A stretch of 64,000 bases of DNA from DASWJZ01 sp963792885 (lineage in GTDB: Bacteria > Pseudomonadota > Alphaproteobacteria > Rhizobiales > Afifellaceae), in assembly GCA_963792885.1 (NCBI GenBank), contig CAWBXX010000006.1, positions 310,001 to 374,000 on the forward strand. The letters run 5' to 3'. This document shows, piece by piece, positions 26,683-35,667 of the stretch. Within the stretch, counting starts at the first letter, position 1. Each line of letters begins with the position of its first letter. The notes below the pieces were generated by a model. That model did not search any database and was not told where the DNA came from. It saw only the letters and a program-made list of their open reading frames with translations. A program made the translations under genes and the position numbers.

Positions 26683-27033
26683 ATGCGATACATGCTTCTG
26701 ATCTACGCAAACGAAGACGCGATGCAGACCGTGCCGAAGGAGGCCGTCACCAAGATGAGCGCGGCCTACGAGGCCTATACGGAGGCGATGAAGAAGGCCG
26801 GCGTGCTCCTCGGCGGGGAGCGGCTTCGCCCGACGGGCGACGCTACAACCGTGCGCAATCCGAACGGAAAGGCGCAAGTGCTGAACGGACCCTATGCCGA
26901 GACGAAGGAGCAGCTCGGTGGCTACTACATGATCGAGGCTGCCGACCTCGACGCCGCGCTTTCCTGGGCGTCTCGCTGCCCGGGCGCGGCGCACGGGGCA
27001 ATCGAGGTGCGTCCGATTTGGCCGATGATGTAG
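26683..27033 (+). CDS. YCII-related (DGPF-domain) protein
   Basis: 116-residue ferredoxin-fold protein beginning MRYMLLIYANEDAM, with LLGGERLRPTGDATTVRNPN, the family signature region NGPYAETKEQLGGYYMIEA, and EVRPIWPMM at the end. GGGAG precedes ATG 26683. Such proteins are regularly encoded beside ECF42-type sigma factors, as here, where the sigma gene overlaps its end. Their biochemical role is not established. Confidence 0.88.
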   Translation: MRYMLLIYANEDAMQTVPKEAVTKMSAAYEAYTEAMKKAGVLLGGERLRPTGDATTVRNPNGKAQVLNGPYAETKEQLGGYYMIEAADLDAALSWASRCPGAAHGAIEVRPIWPMM

Positions 27034-28310
27034 GCGCGAAATCCGTACCCGAGGGCGACGAGCTTCCGCGCCGGATCGCCGAGGCGGTCGCACGCCGGAG
27101 CTATGGCAAGCTCGTCGCCTTCCTCGCCGCACGAACGAATGACGTCGCAGGCGCCGAGGACGCGCTTTCCGAGGCGTTTGCGGCAGCGCTCGACGACTGG
27201 CCCGCGGCCGGCGTTCCCGAAAACCCCGAGGCATGGCTTCTGACCGTGGCGCGACGCAAGCAGATCGATTCCGCACGCCGGCGAAAGACCCGAACGGAGG
27301 CGCGGTCGCATCTTCGCCTCGTCGCGGAGGAGCTGGACGCTGTCACGAAAGGCGAAAGCGCGATTCCCGACAGCCGGCTCCAGCTCATGTTCGCCTGCGC
27401 GCACCCGGCCATTGAAGCAGGGGTCCGCGCGCCGCTCATCCTGCAAACCATCCTTGGCTTCGACGCTGCGACGATAGGATCGGCCTTCCTGATCGCGCCG
27501 GCGACGATGGGTCAGCGTCTCGTGCGCGCCAAGACCAAGATCAAGCAAGCGGGTATCCCCTTCCGCATGCCGGAGCGTGACGACCTTCCGGAGCGTCTCG
27601 GCGCGGTGCTTGATGCCATCTACGCGGTCTTCGCGGAAGGTTGGTCCGATCCGGCCGGTATCGAAGCGCGTCGACGCAACCTCGCCGAGGAGGGGATCTG
27701 GCTCGGACGGCTCGTCGTCTCGCTCCTGCCGGAGGCGGCCGAAGCGCTCGGGCTGCTGGCCCTGATGCTCTTCGCCGAAGCGCGCCGCGGCGCGCGGCGG
27801 AACACGGAAGGCGACTACGTTCCGCTCGCCGAGCAGGATCCAGCGCTTTGGGATCGAGAATTGATCGACGAGGCGGAGGCGCTGCTTTTCCGGGCGAGCG
27901 AAATCGGAAAGATCGGCCGCTTCCAGATCGAGGCCGCCGTGCAGTCGGCGCACGTTGTCCGCCGCGTGACCGGCCGCTCGGACTGGGAGGCGATCGTGGG
28001 GCTCTACGACGCGCTATTTTCGCTGACCGGCTCGCCGGTGGTGGCGATCAACCGGGCCGTCGCGATCGCTGAAACGCTGGGCGCGGCGGCCGGACTGTCG
28101 GAGCTCGACGCGCTCGCGGGCGATGCGCGGGTTGCCGAATATCAGCCGTACTGGGCGGCACGTGCCGGGGTCCTGGCGGATGCGGGAAGGGCCGACGCAG
28201 CAGACCAAGCCTATGAAATCGCGATCGGGTTAGAAGCTGACGCGGCCGTGCGGCGCTTCCTGCAAGAGAAACGCGCAGAACTCCTGAGAAACGCAGCAAG
28301 CTGCCGATGA
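27018..28310 (+). CDS. ECF RNA polymerase sigma factor with C-terminal TPR-like domain (ECF42 type)
   Basis: About 430 residues. An N-terminal sigma-2 region (LVAFLAARTNDVAGAEDALS, then PENPEAWLLTVARRKQIDSARRRKTR) and a sigma-4 region (RAPLILQTILGFDAATIGSA) are followed by a helical tail of some 230 residues typical of the ECF42 group (DUF6596/TPR-like). No anti-sigma gene is nearby. In this group the C-terminal part is thought to do the regulating. The frame opens upstream, and TTG 27018, 15 bases inside the YCII gene, is the most reasonable start. The overlap suggests coupled translation with the YCII protein. Confidence 0.88.
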   Translation: MADDVGAKSVPEGDELPRRIAEAVARRSYGKLVAFLAARTNDVAGAEDALSEAFAAALDDWPAAGVPENPEAWLLTVARRKQIDSARRRKTRTEARSHLRLVAEELDAVTKGESAIPDSRLQLMFACAHPAIEAGVRAPLILQTILGFDAATIGSAFLIAPATMGQRLVRAKTKIKQAGIPFRMPERDDLPERLGAVLDAIYAVFAEGWSDPAGIEARRRNLAEEGIWLGRLVVSLLPEAAEALGLLALMLFAEARRGARRNTEGDYVPLAEQDPALWDRELIDEAEALLFRASEIGKIGRFQIEAAVQSAHVVRRVTGRSDWEAIVGLYDALFSLTGSPVVAINRAVAIAETLGAAAGLSELDALAGDARVAEYQPYWAARAGVLADAGRADAADQAYEIAIGLEADAAVRRFLQEKRAELLRNAASCR

Positions 28311-28405
28311 GCGGCCGCGCCGGTCGGCAAGCAAGTAAGGAACCTTTTCACGGCCGCGACGCTTTCTCTGCGCTCGCCATTCCGGAGAGCGCAGAGAGGT
28401 GCGTC

Positions 28406-28555
28406 ATGGACAGGGATCGAATCAAGGGCTCGGCCAAGCAGGCCAAGGGTGCGGTGAAAGAAGCGGCGGGGAGGGCGCTTGGCGACGCAAAGCTGGAAGG
28501 CGAAGGCAAGGCCGACAAGGCGTCCGGCAAGGTGCAAACGCGGTCGGCGGTCTGA
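28406..28555 (+). CDS. CsbD-family small stress protein
   Basis: 49-residue hydrophilic, lysine/alanine-rich protein starting MDRDRIKGSAKQAKGAVKEA and ending with the KADKASGKVQ motif of CsbD proteins. These are abundant general-stress proteins in many bacteria, with no known catalytic activity. GAGAGG precedes ATG 28406. A longer frame from 28307 is rejected because only the last 49 residues match the family. It is on the same strand as the small protein that follows 12 bases later. Confidence 0.85.
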   Translation: MDRDRIKGSAKQAKGAVKEAAGRALGDAKLEGEGKADKASGKVQTRSAV

Positions 28556-28567
28556 AGGACGCATTGC

Positions 28568-28865
28568 GTGGCAAATAGCAGCGTCTCCGTAGCAAATCCC
28601 TGGCGGCTGTTTCGTCGAGGCCGTCGCGTTCGGCCTCGACTGCCAGGAGGTGATCCTGCGGCGACTTCCCCGCCTTGCGCGAGGCGACGCATTGGCCATG
28701 CGGGAAGCGCAGCGCATGATTGCCGAGAAGGCGACGACGGCCGCGGTGGCGACCTTGAACGCAGCATTTGCATGGCCGACCGGCGGCGAGGCAGCGGCCA
28801 GGGCGGCCGTGGCAAAGACATACCGAAGCGCCGTCGGCGCCAACAAGCGGCGGCTGCGCCGCTAG
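28568..28865 (+). CDS. small phasin-like hypothetical protein (one frameshift)
   Basis: About 98 residues after correction. GTG 28568 opens VANSSVSVANPWRLF. The frame then breaks near 28610, where TTT replaces TT, and resumes as VEAVAFGLDCQEVILRRLPR, ending in KTYRSAVGANKRRLRR. The helical, basic-ended sequence resembles short phasin-like or granule-associated proteins of Rhizobiales, but I cannot assign it firmly. The broken frame has no start codon of its own after the upstream TAG, which supports one inserted T rather than a shorter gene. Probably co-transcribed with csbD. Confidence 0.55.
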
Positions 28866-28871
28866 TCCTGA

Positions 28872-28902
28872 CGAAGATTGACGGGGTCTCCGTCAATCTT
28901 CG
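28872..28902. terminator. perfect 13-bp inverted repeat at the ends of two convergent genes
   Basis: CGAAGATTGACGG-GGTCT-CCGTCAATCTTCG gives a perfect 13-bp stem with a 5-base loop. It lies 6 bases after the phasin-like gene and includes the stop codon of iolE on the other strand. Position and symmetry suggest a bidirectional terminator, although neither side has a T-tract. Confidence 0.55.
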
Positions 28903-29794
28903 ATCTCGTAGCCCGCCTCTGTCAGCGCTTCCGACAGCGCTTCGTGGCCGAATCTTCGCATATTTGAGCGGGTTCGCTTTCTTCGGGTCCTGCTCGGCCT
29001 CGACGACGAACCATCCCTCGTACTTGATCTCAGCACAGAGCGCGGCCACCGCCTTGAAGTCGATCATGCCGTCGCCTGGCACGGTGAAAATGCCCGCGAG
29101 CACGGCGTCGAGGAACGAGGTCTTCTGAGGGTCGATCGATCTCAGAACCTTCTCGCGTACGTCTTTGGTGTGGACGTGGTTGATGCGCTTGCCGTGGCGC
29201 TTCGCCATGCGCAACCCATCGCCGCCCGCAAAGGCAATGTGACCGGTGTCGAAGAGGAGCCCGACCGCCTCGCCGGTGAAGTTCATCAACCGGTCAACAT
29301 CGTCCTCGGTCTCGACCGCCGTTCCCATGTGATGATGGAAGGCGAGCGGAACACCCTGCTCGTAGCAATGCTCGGCGAAGGCCGTGAGCTTCAGCCCGTA
29401 GTCATGCATCTGCGCGTCGTCGAGCCGCGGGCGCTTGGCGAGCGGCACGTGCCGCTGGTTCTGCACGGTGCCTGTCGTCTCGCCGTAGACGATGACGCTC
29501 GCGCCATTCTCGCGGAAGAGCTCGAGCTGAGCATGCGCGCGGTCCTTCTCGGCGGCGAGGTCGTTTTCCAAGACACCGCCCCGAATACCAGCCGGAGACG
29601 AGCTTCAGATCGTGCGCGGCGAGCACCTCCTTCAGCTCGCGCGGCGTCTTCGGGAACTTTCCGCCGGTCTCGGTTCCGGAGAAGCCGGCCTCGCGGCTTT
29701 CCGACAGGCAGACTTCGAGCGGCGTGTCGCCGCCGAGCTCTGGCAGGTCGTCGTTGGTCCAGGCGATGGGGGCGATGCCGAGACGCGCTTTCAT
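28893..29794 (-). CDS. iolE: myo-inosose-2 dehydratase-type sugar isomerase family protein (two frameshifts)
   Basis: TIM-barrel enzyme of the xylose-isomerase-like family, best matched to IolE, which dehydrates 2-keto-myo-inositol in inositol catabolism. ATG 29794 opens MKARLGIAPIAWTNDDLPEL, followed by LVSGWYSGR. After a one-base insertion near 29575, VLENDLAAEKDRAH follows, then metal-site segments LAFHHHMGTAVE, LLFDTGHIAFAGGD, INHVHTKDV and GDGMIDFKAV. A second insertion near 28960 separates PLKYAK from the true end FGHEALSEALTEAGYEIED and its stop at 28893. Corrected length is about 300 residues, as expected. It follows the M28 peptidase and iolD on the same strand. Confidence 0.8.
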
Positions 29795-29813
29795 GTCAAT
29801 CGTCCTCTCAATC

Positions 29814-30737
29814 CTAGGGAGCCTGGATTTCTTTCAGCAGCAGTCGCGAGGCGCGGCGCACGACCCGCATGGCCGCATCGAAATCCATGTTCTCCACCGT
29901 GTCGGTGGGCTCGTGGTAGTGCGAATTGCCGCCGACGAGCGACTGCGCGCGTATGCCGCGATTGGCGAAGACCTCGGCATCGACGTCGCAATTCTCGTCC
30001 TCGGACCTGCCGAGATTCAGGCGCTGCGTCTCGAGGTCGGCACCTTCGCCGATCTGATCGATGTTCAGGTTGTAGATCGTGTCGGCGAGCGGGAAGGCGG
30101 GATCGCGATAGACATATTGCTTGATCCCGGTGCAGCCGCATTCCTCGCCGTCCGTCGCCAGGAAGACGAGCGTTCGCCTCAGCTGATCCTTGAAAGGCGC
30201 GAAGACGTAGGCGAGCTCGATCAGCGCTGCCGTTCCGGAGGCGTTGTCGTTGGCCCCGGGCTTGATCTGATCGCCCATCTTGTCGTTGGGGCACCCGTCC
30301 TCGAGGCTGCGGCCAAGGTGATCGTGGTGCGCGCTGACCACGATGACTTCTTTGCCGACGGCCGCGTCGACGCCCGGCAGGTAGGCGATGACGTTGGTCG
30401 CGTCGGCGATCCCGTCATAGACGTGCTTGTAGTCCTGGCGGTAGCCGCCCCTATAGCCGGGGAGGAGCCCGGCCTGGCTGAACTCGGCCTCGATGAAGCG
30501 CACGGCTGCCTGGCCTCCCGGCGTGCCGATCATGCGGCCCTCCATCGCTTCGGAGGAGAGCGTCGTCACCGCCTGCCGGTAGCGATCGGGCGACATCAGT
30601 CTGCGCAGCGACTTGGCGGAGAGCCGCTCGGCGCCGGTGCTCTTCGACATGCCTTCGATCCCCATCGTGATGGCGACGACGAGAAAGACCGCCGCGACTG
30701 CCACCGCCGTCCGGACGATGGACCTCCGACGCGCCAA
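29814..30737 (-). CDS. M28-family zinc metallopeptidase, membrane-anchored or exported
   Basis: 307-residue peptidase. The N-terminal SIVRTAVAVAAVFLVVAITM is one hydrophobic signal or anchor segment. The two-zinc M28 site is visible: SAHHDHLG (His/Asp), GANDNASGTAAL (bridging Asp), ATDGEECG (catalytic base Glu plus ligand Glu), NIDQIG (Asp) and NSHYHEPTDT (last His). It should act in the periplasm as an aminopeptidase-type enzyme. TTG 30737 is chosen because codons further upstream overlap iolD and look random. It starts 10 bases after iolD and ends 19 bases before iolE, so it is embedded in the inositol operon, an unexpected partner. Confidence 0.85.
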   Translation of the reverse strand: MARRRSIVRTAVAVAAVFLVVAITMGIEGMSKSTGAERLSAKSLRRLMSPDRYRQAVTTLSSEAMEGRMIGTPGGQAAVRFIEAEFSQAGLLPGYRGGYRQDYKHVYDGIADATNVIAYLPGVDAAVGKEVIVVSAHHDHLGRSLEDGCPNDKMGDQIKPGANDNASGTAALIELAYVFAPFKDQLRRTLVFLATDGEECGCTGIKQYVYRDPAFPLADTIYNLNIDQIGEGADLETQRLNLGRSEDENCDVDAEVFANRGIRAQSLVGGNSHYHEPTDTVENMDFDAAMRVVRRASRLLLKEIQAP

Positions 30738-30747
30738 AGTCCGCAGC

Positions 30748-32589
30748 CTAGACGCCCACCCGCTGCTTCTTGCGGCCTTCGGCGTGCTCCTTGCGCGCTT
30801 TCTTGACCGCGGCGCGGGTCGAGACTTCCGGCACGCCGACGTCCCACCACGCGTCACCGGGTGTCCATTGATAGGCGTCGGTCTTGAGGACGAGCACGGT
30901 GGTGCGGTCGTTCTTCTTGGCCCAGCGGATCGCGTCCTGGAGATCGGTCAGGCTCTCCACGTCGCGCGTCAGTGCGCCCATCGAGGCGGCGTGCGCGGCG
31001 AAATCGACGCGGAACTCCTCGACGATCTTGCAGTCCTCGATCTGGTTGTTGAACGAGGGCACGCCCTTGAAGTTCTGCAAGCGATTGATCACGGCGAAGC
31101 CGCCGTTGTCGCAGAGGATGACGATGAGCTTGTGGCCGGTCAGCACCGTCGAGTAGATGTCGGAATTCATCATCAGGTAAGCGCCGTCACCGACGAAGAC
31201 GAGGACGTCGCGATCGGGGTCGGCCATCTTCGCGCCCCACGCGCCGGAGATCTCATAGCCCATCGTGGAGAAGCCGAACTCGCAATCGAAGGTGCCAGGC
31301 GTCTTCACCTGCCAGTTCTTGCAAAGCTCGCCGGGGAAGCCGCCCGAGGCGGTCAGTGCGAGGTCGGTCGCGTCGGCGACGCGGTTCACCGCACCCACCA
31401 CCTGCGCGTAGCTCGGCACGTTGGTGTTGGTCGGCTTCGTCGCCTTCGCCACCATGTCGTTCCAGCTGGCATATTCCTTTGCAGCACGACGCATCCAGGC
31501 CTTGTCGGCCTTCCATTCGCCGAGGGCCGCGGTGAGCTCTGTGATTGCCTCGCGCGCATCCGCGACGACGGAAAGCGCACGATGCTTGGTGGCATCGAAA
31601 CGGCCGGTATTGATCGCTATGAAGCGGGCTTCGGGTGCGAAGGCCGACCACGAGCCGGTGGTGAAGTCCTGAAGGCGCGTGCCGATCGCTACCACCACAT
31701 CGGCGTCGCCCGCGAGCGCATTCGCCGAGGCGGCACCGATCACGCCGATCGGCCCGACATTGTTCTTATGGTCATGCACGAGCGAGGCACGGCCGGCGAT
31801 CGTCTCGGCGACCGGCAGATTGTGCTTCTCGGCGAAGTCGGTCAGTGCTGATTCCGCCAGCGAATAGCGCACGCCGCCGCCGGCGATGACGAGCGCCTTC
31901 TTCGCCTTCTTCAACAAAGCGGCGGCGCGGAGGATCTCGCCGCGGTCGGGGCGTTGCCGGCGAATGTGATGCACGCGCGGTTCGAAGAAGCTTTCGGGAT
32001 AATCGAAGGCAAGCTCCTGTGTGTCCTGGCAAAGGCTGAGGAAGGCTGGACCGCACTCGGCCGGGTCGAGCATGGTCGCGACCGCCTGCGGCAGCGACGA
32101 GATGATCTGCTCCGGGTGCGTGACGCGGTCCCAGTAACGAGTCACGGCGCGGAAGGCGTCGTTCACCGTCGTCGTCGGATTGCCGAAATGCTCGACCTGC
32201 TGCAGCACCGGGTCCGGGCGCCGATTGGCAAAGACGTCGCCGGCGAGGATCAGGATCGGTAGCCGGTTCGCCATGGCGCAGCCGGCGGCGGTGACCATGT
32301 TGGCGGCGCCCGGGCCGATCGAGGAGAGCGCCACCATAATCTGGCGGCGCCGCTTGGACTTGGCGAAACCGACCGCCGCAAGCGCCATCGACTGCTCGTT
32401 CTGTCCGCGCCAGGTCGGGAACTCGTCCTTCACGGCTTCGAGCGCTTCCGAAAGGCAGGTCACGTTGCCATGTCCGAAAATGGCGAAGACGCCCGGGAAA
32501 AGGGGCACGACATCTCCGTCGATCTCGGTCTTCTGGTTGATCAGATAGCGCACCAGCGCCTGCGCCATGGTCAGGCGAACGGTCTTCAT
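30748..32589 (-). CDS. iolD: 3D-(3,5/4)-trihydroxycyclohexane-1,2-dione acylhydrolase (IolD)
   Basis: 613-residue thiamine-diphosphate enzyme that opens the inositol-derived dione ring. It has the three-domain layout of acetolactate-synthase relatives. FPGVFAIFGHGNVTCLSEAL begins the first domain, the ThDP-activating glutamate lies in GQNEQSMALAAVGFAKS, and KKALVIAGGGVRYSLAESAL begins the middle domain. The ThDP/Mg motif FVGDGAYLMMNSDIY continues to CDNGGFAVINRLQ. GDAWWDVGVPEVS near the end is typical of IolD. ATG 32589 has GGGAGGAAA upstream. The frame stays open upstream through the neighbouring GST gene, but that part is shadow. First gene of a minus-strand set with the M28 peptidase and iolE. 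Confidence 0.93.
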   Translation of the reverse strand: MKTVRLTMAQALVRYLINQKTEIDGDVVPLFPGVFAIFGHGNVTCLSEALEAVKDEFPTWRGQNEQSMALAAVGFAKSKRRRQIMVALSSIGPGAANMVTAAGCAMANRLPILILAGDVFANRRPDPVLQQVEHFGNPTTTVNDAFRAVTRYWDRVTHPEQIISSLPQAVATMLDPAECGPAFLSLCQDTQELAFDYPESFFEPRVHHIRRQRPDRGEILRAAALLKKAKKALVIAGGGVRYSLAESALTDFAEKHNLPVAETIAGRASLVHDHKNNVGPIGVIGAASANALAGDADVVVAIGTRLQDFTTGSWSAFAPEARFIAINTGRFDATKHRALSVVADAREAITELTAALGEWKADKAWMRRAAKEYASWNDMVAKATKPTNTNVPSYAQVVGAVNRVADATDLALTASGGFPGELCKNWQVKTPGTFDCEFGFSTMGYEISGAWGAKMADPDRDVLVFVGDGAYLMMNSDIYSTVLTGHKLIVILCDNGGFAVINRLQNFKGVPSFNNQIEDCKIVEEFRVDFAAHAASMGALTRDVESLTDLQDAIRWAKKNDRTTVLVLKTDAYQWTPGDAWWDVGVPEVSTRAAVKKARKEHAEGRKKQRVGV

Positions 32590-32738
32590 ATTTTCCTCCC
32601 CGGGAAACACGGTGGTTTCGTTCCGTTCTAGCCAATCCGCCGCCGATCGGCGAGATATCGATGGAGCTGGAATGGACTCGCCCGCCGGGGGAGGACACGG
32701 GGGCCGGGCGGCTCGCGCCGCCCGACAGTGCCGGGAAG

Positions 32739-33383
32739 CTAGGCGGCGTCCGCAACCGGCGGCGGAGGGCTCGGGGGCGCGCTGCGTTTCCAGGGTTCCA
32801 GCGCGTGCAGACGATCGAAATAGGCGTTGATCCCGGGGAAGGGCGAGAAATCGAAGGGAACGAGGCCGCGATACCCCTCGAACGCTCCGACCGAATAGTC
32901 GGCGATCGTGACGGCCTCGCCGACCAGATATTCCCGATCGCTGACACGCGCTTCGAGGACCGGTGCGAACCGCGCCAATCCCTCCGTCGCAAGCTTCACC
33001 TGAAGCTCGTCGGGCGACCCGATGCTGAGCGCAGGCTTGGCGACCGTCTCGAAGGCAAGGCTTCCAAGCGCGCGGTTGAAGTGCGCGATCTCCCAGAACT
33101 GCCAGCGCACGACGTCGGCTCGCTTGCCCACTTCCTTGGGAAAGAGGCCGGCTGCGCCGAACTTGTCTGCGAGGTACTGCATGATGGCGTTCAACTCCGA
33201 GAGCGTGAAATCGCCATCGACGATTGTCGGCGAGAGCGCATTCGGGTTGAGTGCCAGATATTCTGGCGATTGCAGGCCGGACGGGAAGTCCAAACGGACG
33301 ATGTCGACGTCGATCCCCAGATGCGCGATGACCGCTTCGACCTTCCGGCCGTTCGGCGAGCCGATGAACGTGAAAAGCTCCAT
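32739..33383 (-). CDS. glutathione S-transferase family protein
   Basis: 214-residue cytoplasmic GST. The thioredoxin-like N-domain reads MELFTFIGSPNGRKVEAVIA, and the glutathione-binding turn is visible in NPNALSPTIVDGDFTLSELN (cis-Pro and Glu/Ser). The helical C-domain contains VGEAVTIADYSVGAFEGYRG with the conserved Asp cap. ATG 33383 follows GGAGAA. The longer open frame reaching 34106 is rejected. It is divergent from the second ECF sigma gene, so both may answer to the same stress. The substrate is unknown. Confidence 0.88.
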   Translation of the reverse strand: MELFTFIGSPNGRKVEAVIAHLGIDVDIVRLDFPSGLQSPEYLALNPNALSPTIVDGDFTLSELNAIMQYLADKFGAAGLFPKEVGKRADVVRWQFWEIAHFNRALGSLAFETVAKPALSIGSPDELQVKLATEGLARFAPVLEARVSDREYLVGEAVTIADYSVGAFEGYRGLVPFDFSPFPGINAYFDRLHALEPWKRSAPPSPPPPVADAA

Positions 33384-33554
33384 GAGTGTTCTCCATCGGC
33401 CGTGGACGGCGGCCGACCGTGCCGATCGTGCTGATCCGCGTGGCTGAGACGCTTCGGGTCGGACGAAAAATTCGACTTCGGTCGCAAATCCTTTGGGGGC
33501 GCCGAAACGTCCTTGGAGAGGCGCTCCATTCCGGGCGCAAAGCGCGGGAATCGA

Positions 33555-34452
33555 ATGAGTGAAGCGACCGGAGAGCGCGGCGACATGGAAGCGCTGGAGC
33601 GACTTTTTCGCGAAGTTCGCCCCAAGCTCCATCGCTACTGCGCCCGCATGACCGGTTCCGTGATCGACGGCGAGGATGCCCTTCAGCATGCGCTGGAGAA
33701 GGCTGTCGAGGCGCTGCCGAGCGCGGGGCCGGTCCGGCACGTCGAAAGCTGGCTCTTCCGGATCGCGCATAACGCTGCGATCGATCTTGTGCGGAGGCGC
33801 GGCCGGGCGGAGGCGGGTCTCGCGGACGAGGACCCGGACCTCCAGCCCGACCCGGTCGATCCGATCGAGGGAAGGGAGATCGCGGCAGGAGCGCTCAGGA
33901 CGTTCATGGCACTGCCGCCGGCGCAGCGCGGAAGCGTCATCCTCATGGACGTGCTGGGGTATTCGCTCGACGAGATTTGCGGGATCCTCGACGCCTCGAT
34001 GCCGGCCGTGAAGGCATCGCTGCATCGCGGCCGCGCGCGCCTCCGCGAGCTGGCCGCCGAGTTCGAAGGAGCCGCCGCCCCCTGCGCTGTCAGGTCCGGC
34101 CCGCACCCGACTTGCCGCCTATGTCGACAGGTTCAACGCGCGCGACTTCGACGCCGTGCGGGACATGCTCGCGGACGATGTCCGCCTCGACGTCGTGAGC
34201 CGCGATCGCAGGCGCGGAAAGCCCGAAGTGGGGGTTTACTTTACCAACTATGCGGGCCGGTCCGACTGGCGCTTCGCCAGCGGATCGGTGGAAGGACGCC
34301 CCGCGGCCATTGCCTTCGATCCGGCCGATCCGCGTCGCGTGCCGACCTTCTTCGTCCTGCTCGACTGGTCGGACGGGAAGGTGGCCGCGATTGGCGACTT
34401 CTACCATGCGCGCTACGTCGTCGACCGGGCGGAGATCGCCATCTTCGACTGA
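33555..34452 (+). CDS. ECF sigma factor with C-terminal SnoaL-like domain (one frameshift)
   Basis: ATG 33555 opens an ECF sigma factor. Region 2 contains LHRYCARMTGSVIDGEDALQ and SWLFRIAHNAAIDLVRR. Region 4 contains LPPAQRGSVILMDVLGYSLD and VKASLHRGRARLREL. After a cytosine-rich tract near 34080 the frame must shift by one base. It then reads TRLAAYVDRFNARDFDAVRD and on through WRFASGSVEGRPAAIAFDP, a SnoaL/NTF2-like domain ending at 34452. Sigma factors with this fused domain (ECF41/ECF56-like) use it for regulation instead of a separate anti-sigma protein. The uncorrected frame runs on to 34487 as nonsense. Corrected length is about 298 residues. Confidence 0.8.
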
Positions 34453-34521
34453 CGATGCGATTGCCGCACTCTCGCGTGGCGCGCTAGAGGTCGCGCAACA
34501 GGGAACGGGAGGAGGCCGGAA

Positions 34522-35667
34522 ATGAGCGCGAAGCCGGGGCGGCTCGGGGTCGGGCTCGTGGGAAGCGGCTTCATGGGCCGCGCCCATGCCTTCGCGTTCC
34601 ACGCGGTTTCACAGATATTCGACCTGCCGCTTAAGCCGGCGCTCGCCGTGCTCGCGGACCAGAACGAGGCGCAGGCGGGAGAGGCAGCGAGACGGCTCGG
34701 CTTTGCCAAGGCTGTCACCGACTGGCGTGCGCTCGTCGACGATCCCGCAGTCGACGTCGTATCGATCACGACGCCGAACCACCTACACAATCCGATCGCG
34801 CTTGCCGCATTGCAGGCCGGCAAGGCCGTGTATTGCGAGAAGCCGCTCGCGGCGACGCTCGCCGACGCGAAGCAGATGGCTGAGGCTGCGCGGTTGTCCG
34901 GCCAGGTGACCCTCGTCGGGTTCAACTACCTGAAGAACCCGATCATTGGCCTTGTCCGCGAGATCGCGACGTCCGGCGAGATCGGTGAGATCGTCGCGTT
35001 CCGCGGCATCCACGCCGAGGACTACATGTGCGATCCGGCGGCGCCGCATTCCTTCCGCACCGATCCGGCGGGCGGGGGCGGCGTGCTCATGGATCTCGGG
35101 AGCCATATCGTGTCGCTCGCCCGCCATCTGGTCGGGCCTATCGCGGAGGTCTCCGCGGCGGCGCAGACGGTGCACAAGGTGCGCCCATCGTCGAGTGGGC
35201 CGCGGCTCGTCGAGGTCGACGATCATGGCCATTTCGTCGCGCGCTTCGAGAACGGCGCGCTCGGCACCATCACCGCAAGCTGGGTTACGCCGGGGCGCAA
35301 GATGCAGCTTGAGCTCGAGCTCGTCGGAACGCGCGGTTCGATCGCTTTCAGCCAGGAGCGCTTCAACGAGGTTCGGCTCTACGTGGCCGGCGAAGGACGT
35401 CAGGGCTTCAAGACGCTCGTCTCCGGTCCGGATGTGCAACCTTACGGAAACTTCTGCCCGGCGCCTGGACACCAACTCGGCTTCAACGATCTGAAGACGA
35501 TCGAGGTTGCGCACCTGATTGACGCGATCGCAACCGGCAAGCCCGCCACTCCCGACTTTGAAGAAGCGTACGAGATTCAGCGCGCGATCGGTGCTGCGCT
35601 CCGCTCGTCCGAGGAGCGCGCGTGGGTCAAGGTCGAGAGCGTATATCCGCCATTGACGAGAGCCTGA
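34522..35667 (+). CDS. Gfo/Idh/MocA-family oxidoreductase
   Basis: 381-residue NAD(P)-dependent oxidoreductase. The Rossmann motif is GVGLVGSGFMGRAHAFAF, the cofactor/substrate motif is AVYCEKPLA, and GIHAEDYMCDP and GGGVLMDLGSHIVSLARHL (catalytic Asp/His region) follow. It resembles the inositol or sugar dehydrogenases often found in iol clusters and may oxidise an inositol or aldose, but is separated from iolD/E by the GST and sigma genes. GGGAGGAGG precedes ATG 34522. The substrate is undetermined. Confidence 0.85.
   Translation: MSAKPGRLGVGLVGSGFMGRAHAFAFHAVSQIFDLPLKPALAVLADQNEAQAGEAARRLGFAKAVTDWRALVDDPAVDVVSITTPNHLHNPIALAALQAGKAVYCEKPLAATLADAKQMAEAARLSGQVTLVGFNYLKNPIIGLVREIATSGEIGEIVAFRGIHAEDYMCDPAAPHSFRTDPAGGGGVLMDLGSHIVSLARHLVGPIAEVSAAAQTVHKVRPSSSGPRLVEVDDHGHFVARFENGALGTITASWVTPGRKMQLELELVGTRGSIAFSQERFNEVRLYVAGEGRQGFKTLVSGPDVQPYGNFCPAPGHQLGFNDLKTIEVAHLIDAIATGKPATPDFEEAYEIQRAIGAALRSSEERAWVKVESVYPPLTRA

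Noticed and set aside
30748..33540. A 930-residue open frame covering iolD and upstream DNA.
   Set aside because: Residues before MKTVRLTM at 32589 are the antisense-like shadow of the GST gene. The GGGAGGAAA site and family alignment fix the iolD start.
512..34085. Programmed ribosomal frameshifting as the cause of the broken genes.
   Set aside because: The breaks occur in unrelated protein families, without a common slippery heptamer or downstream structure, and homologues of these genes are not known to use frameshifting.
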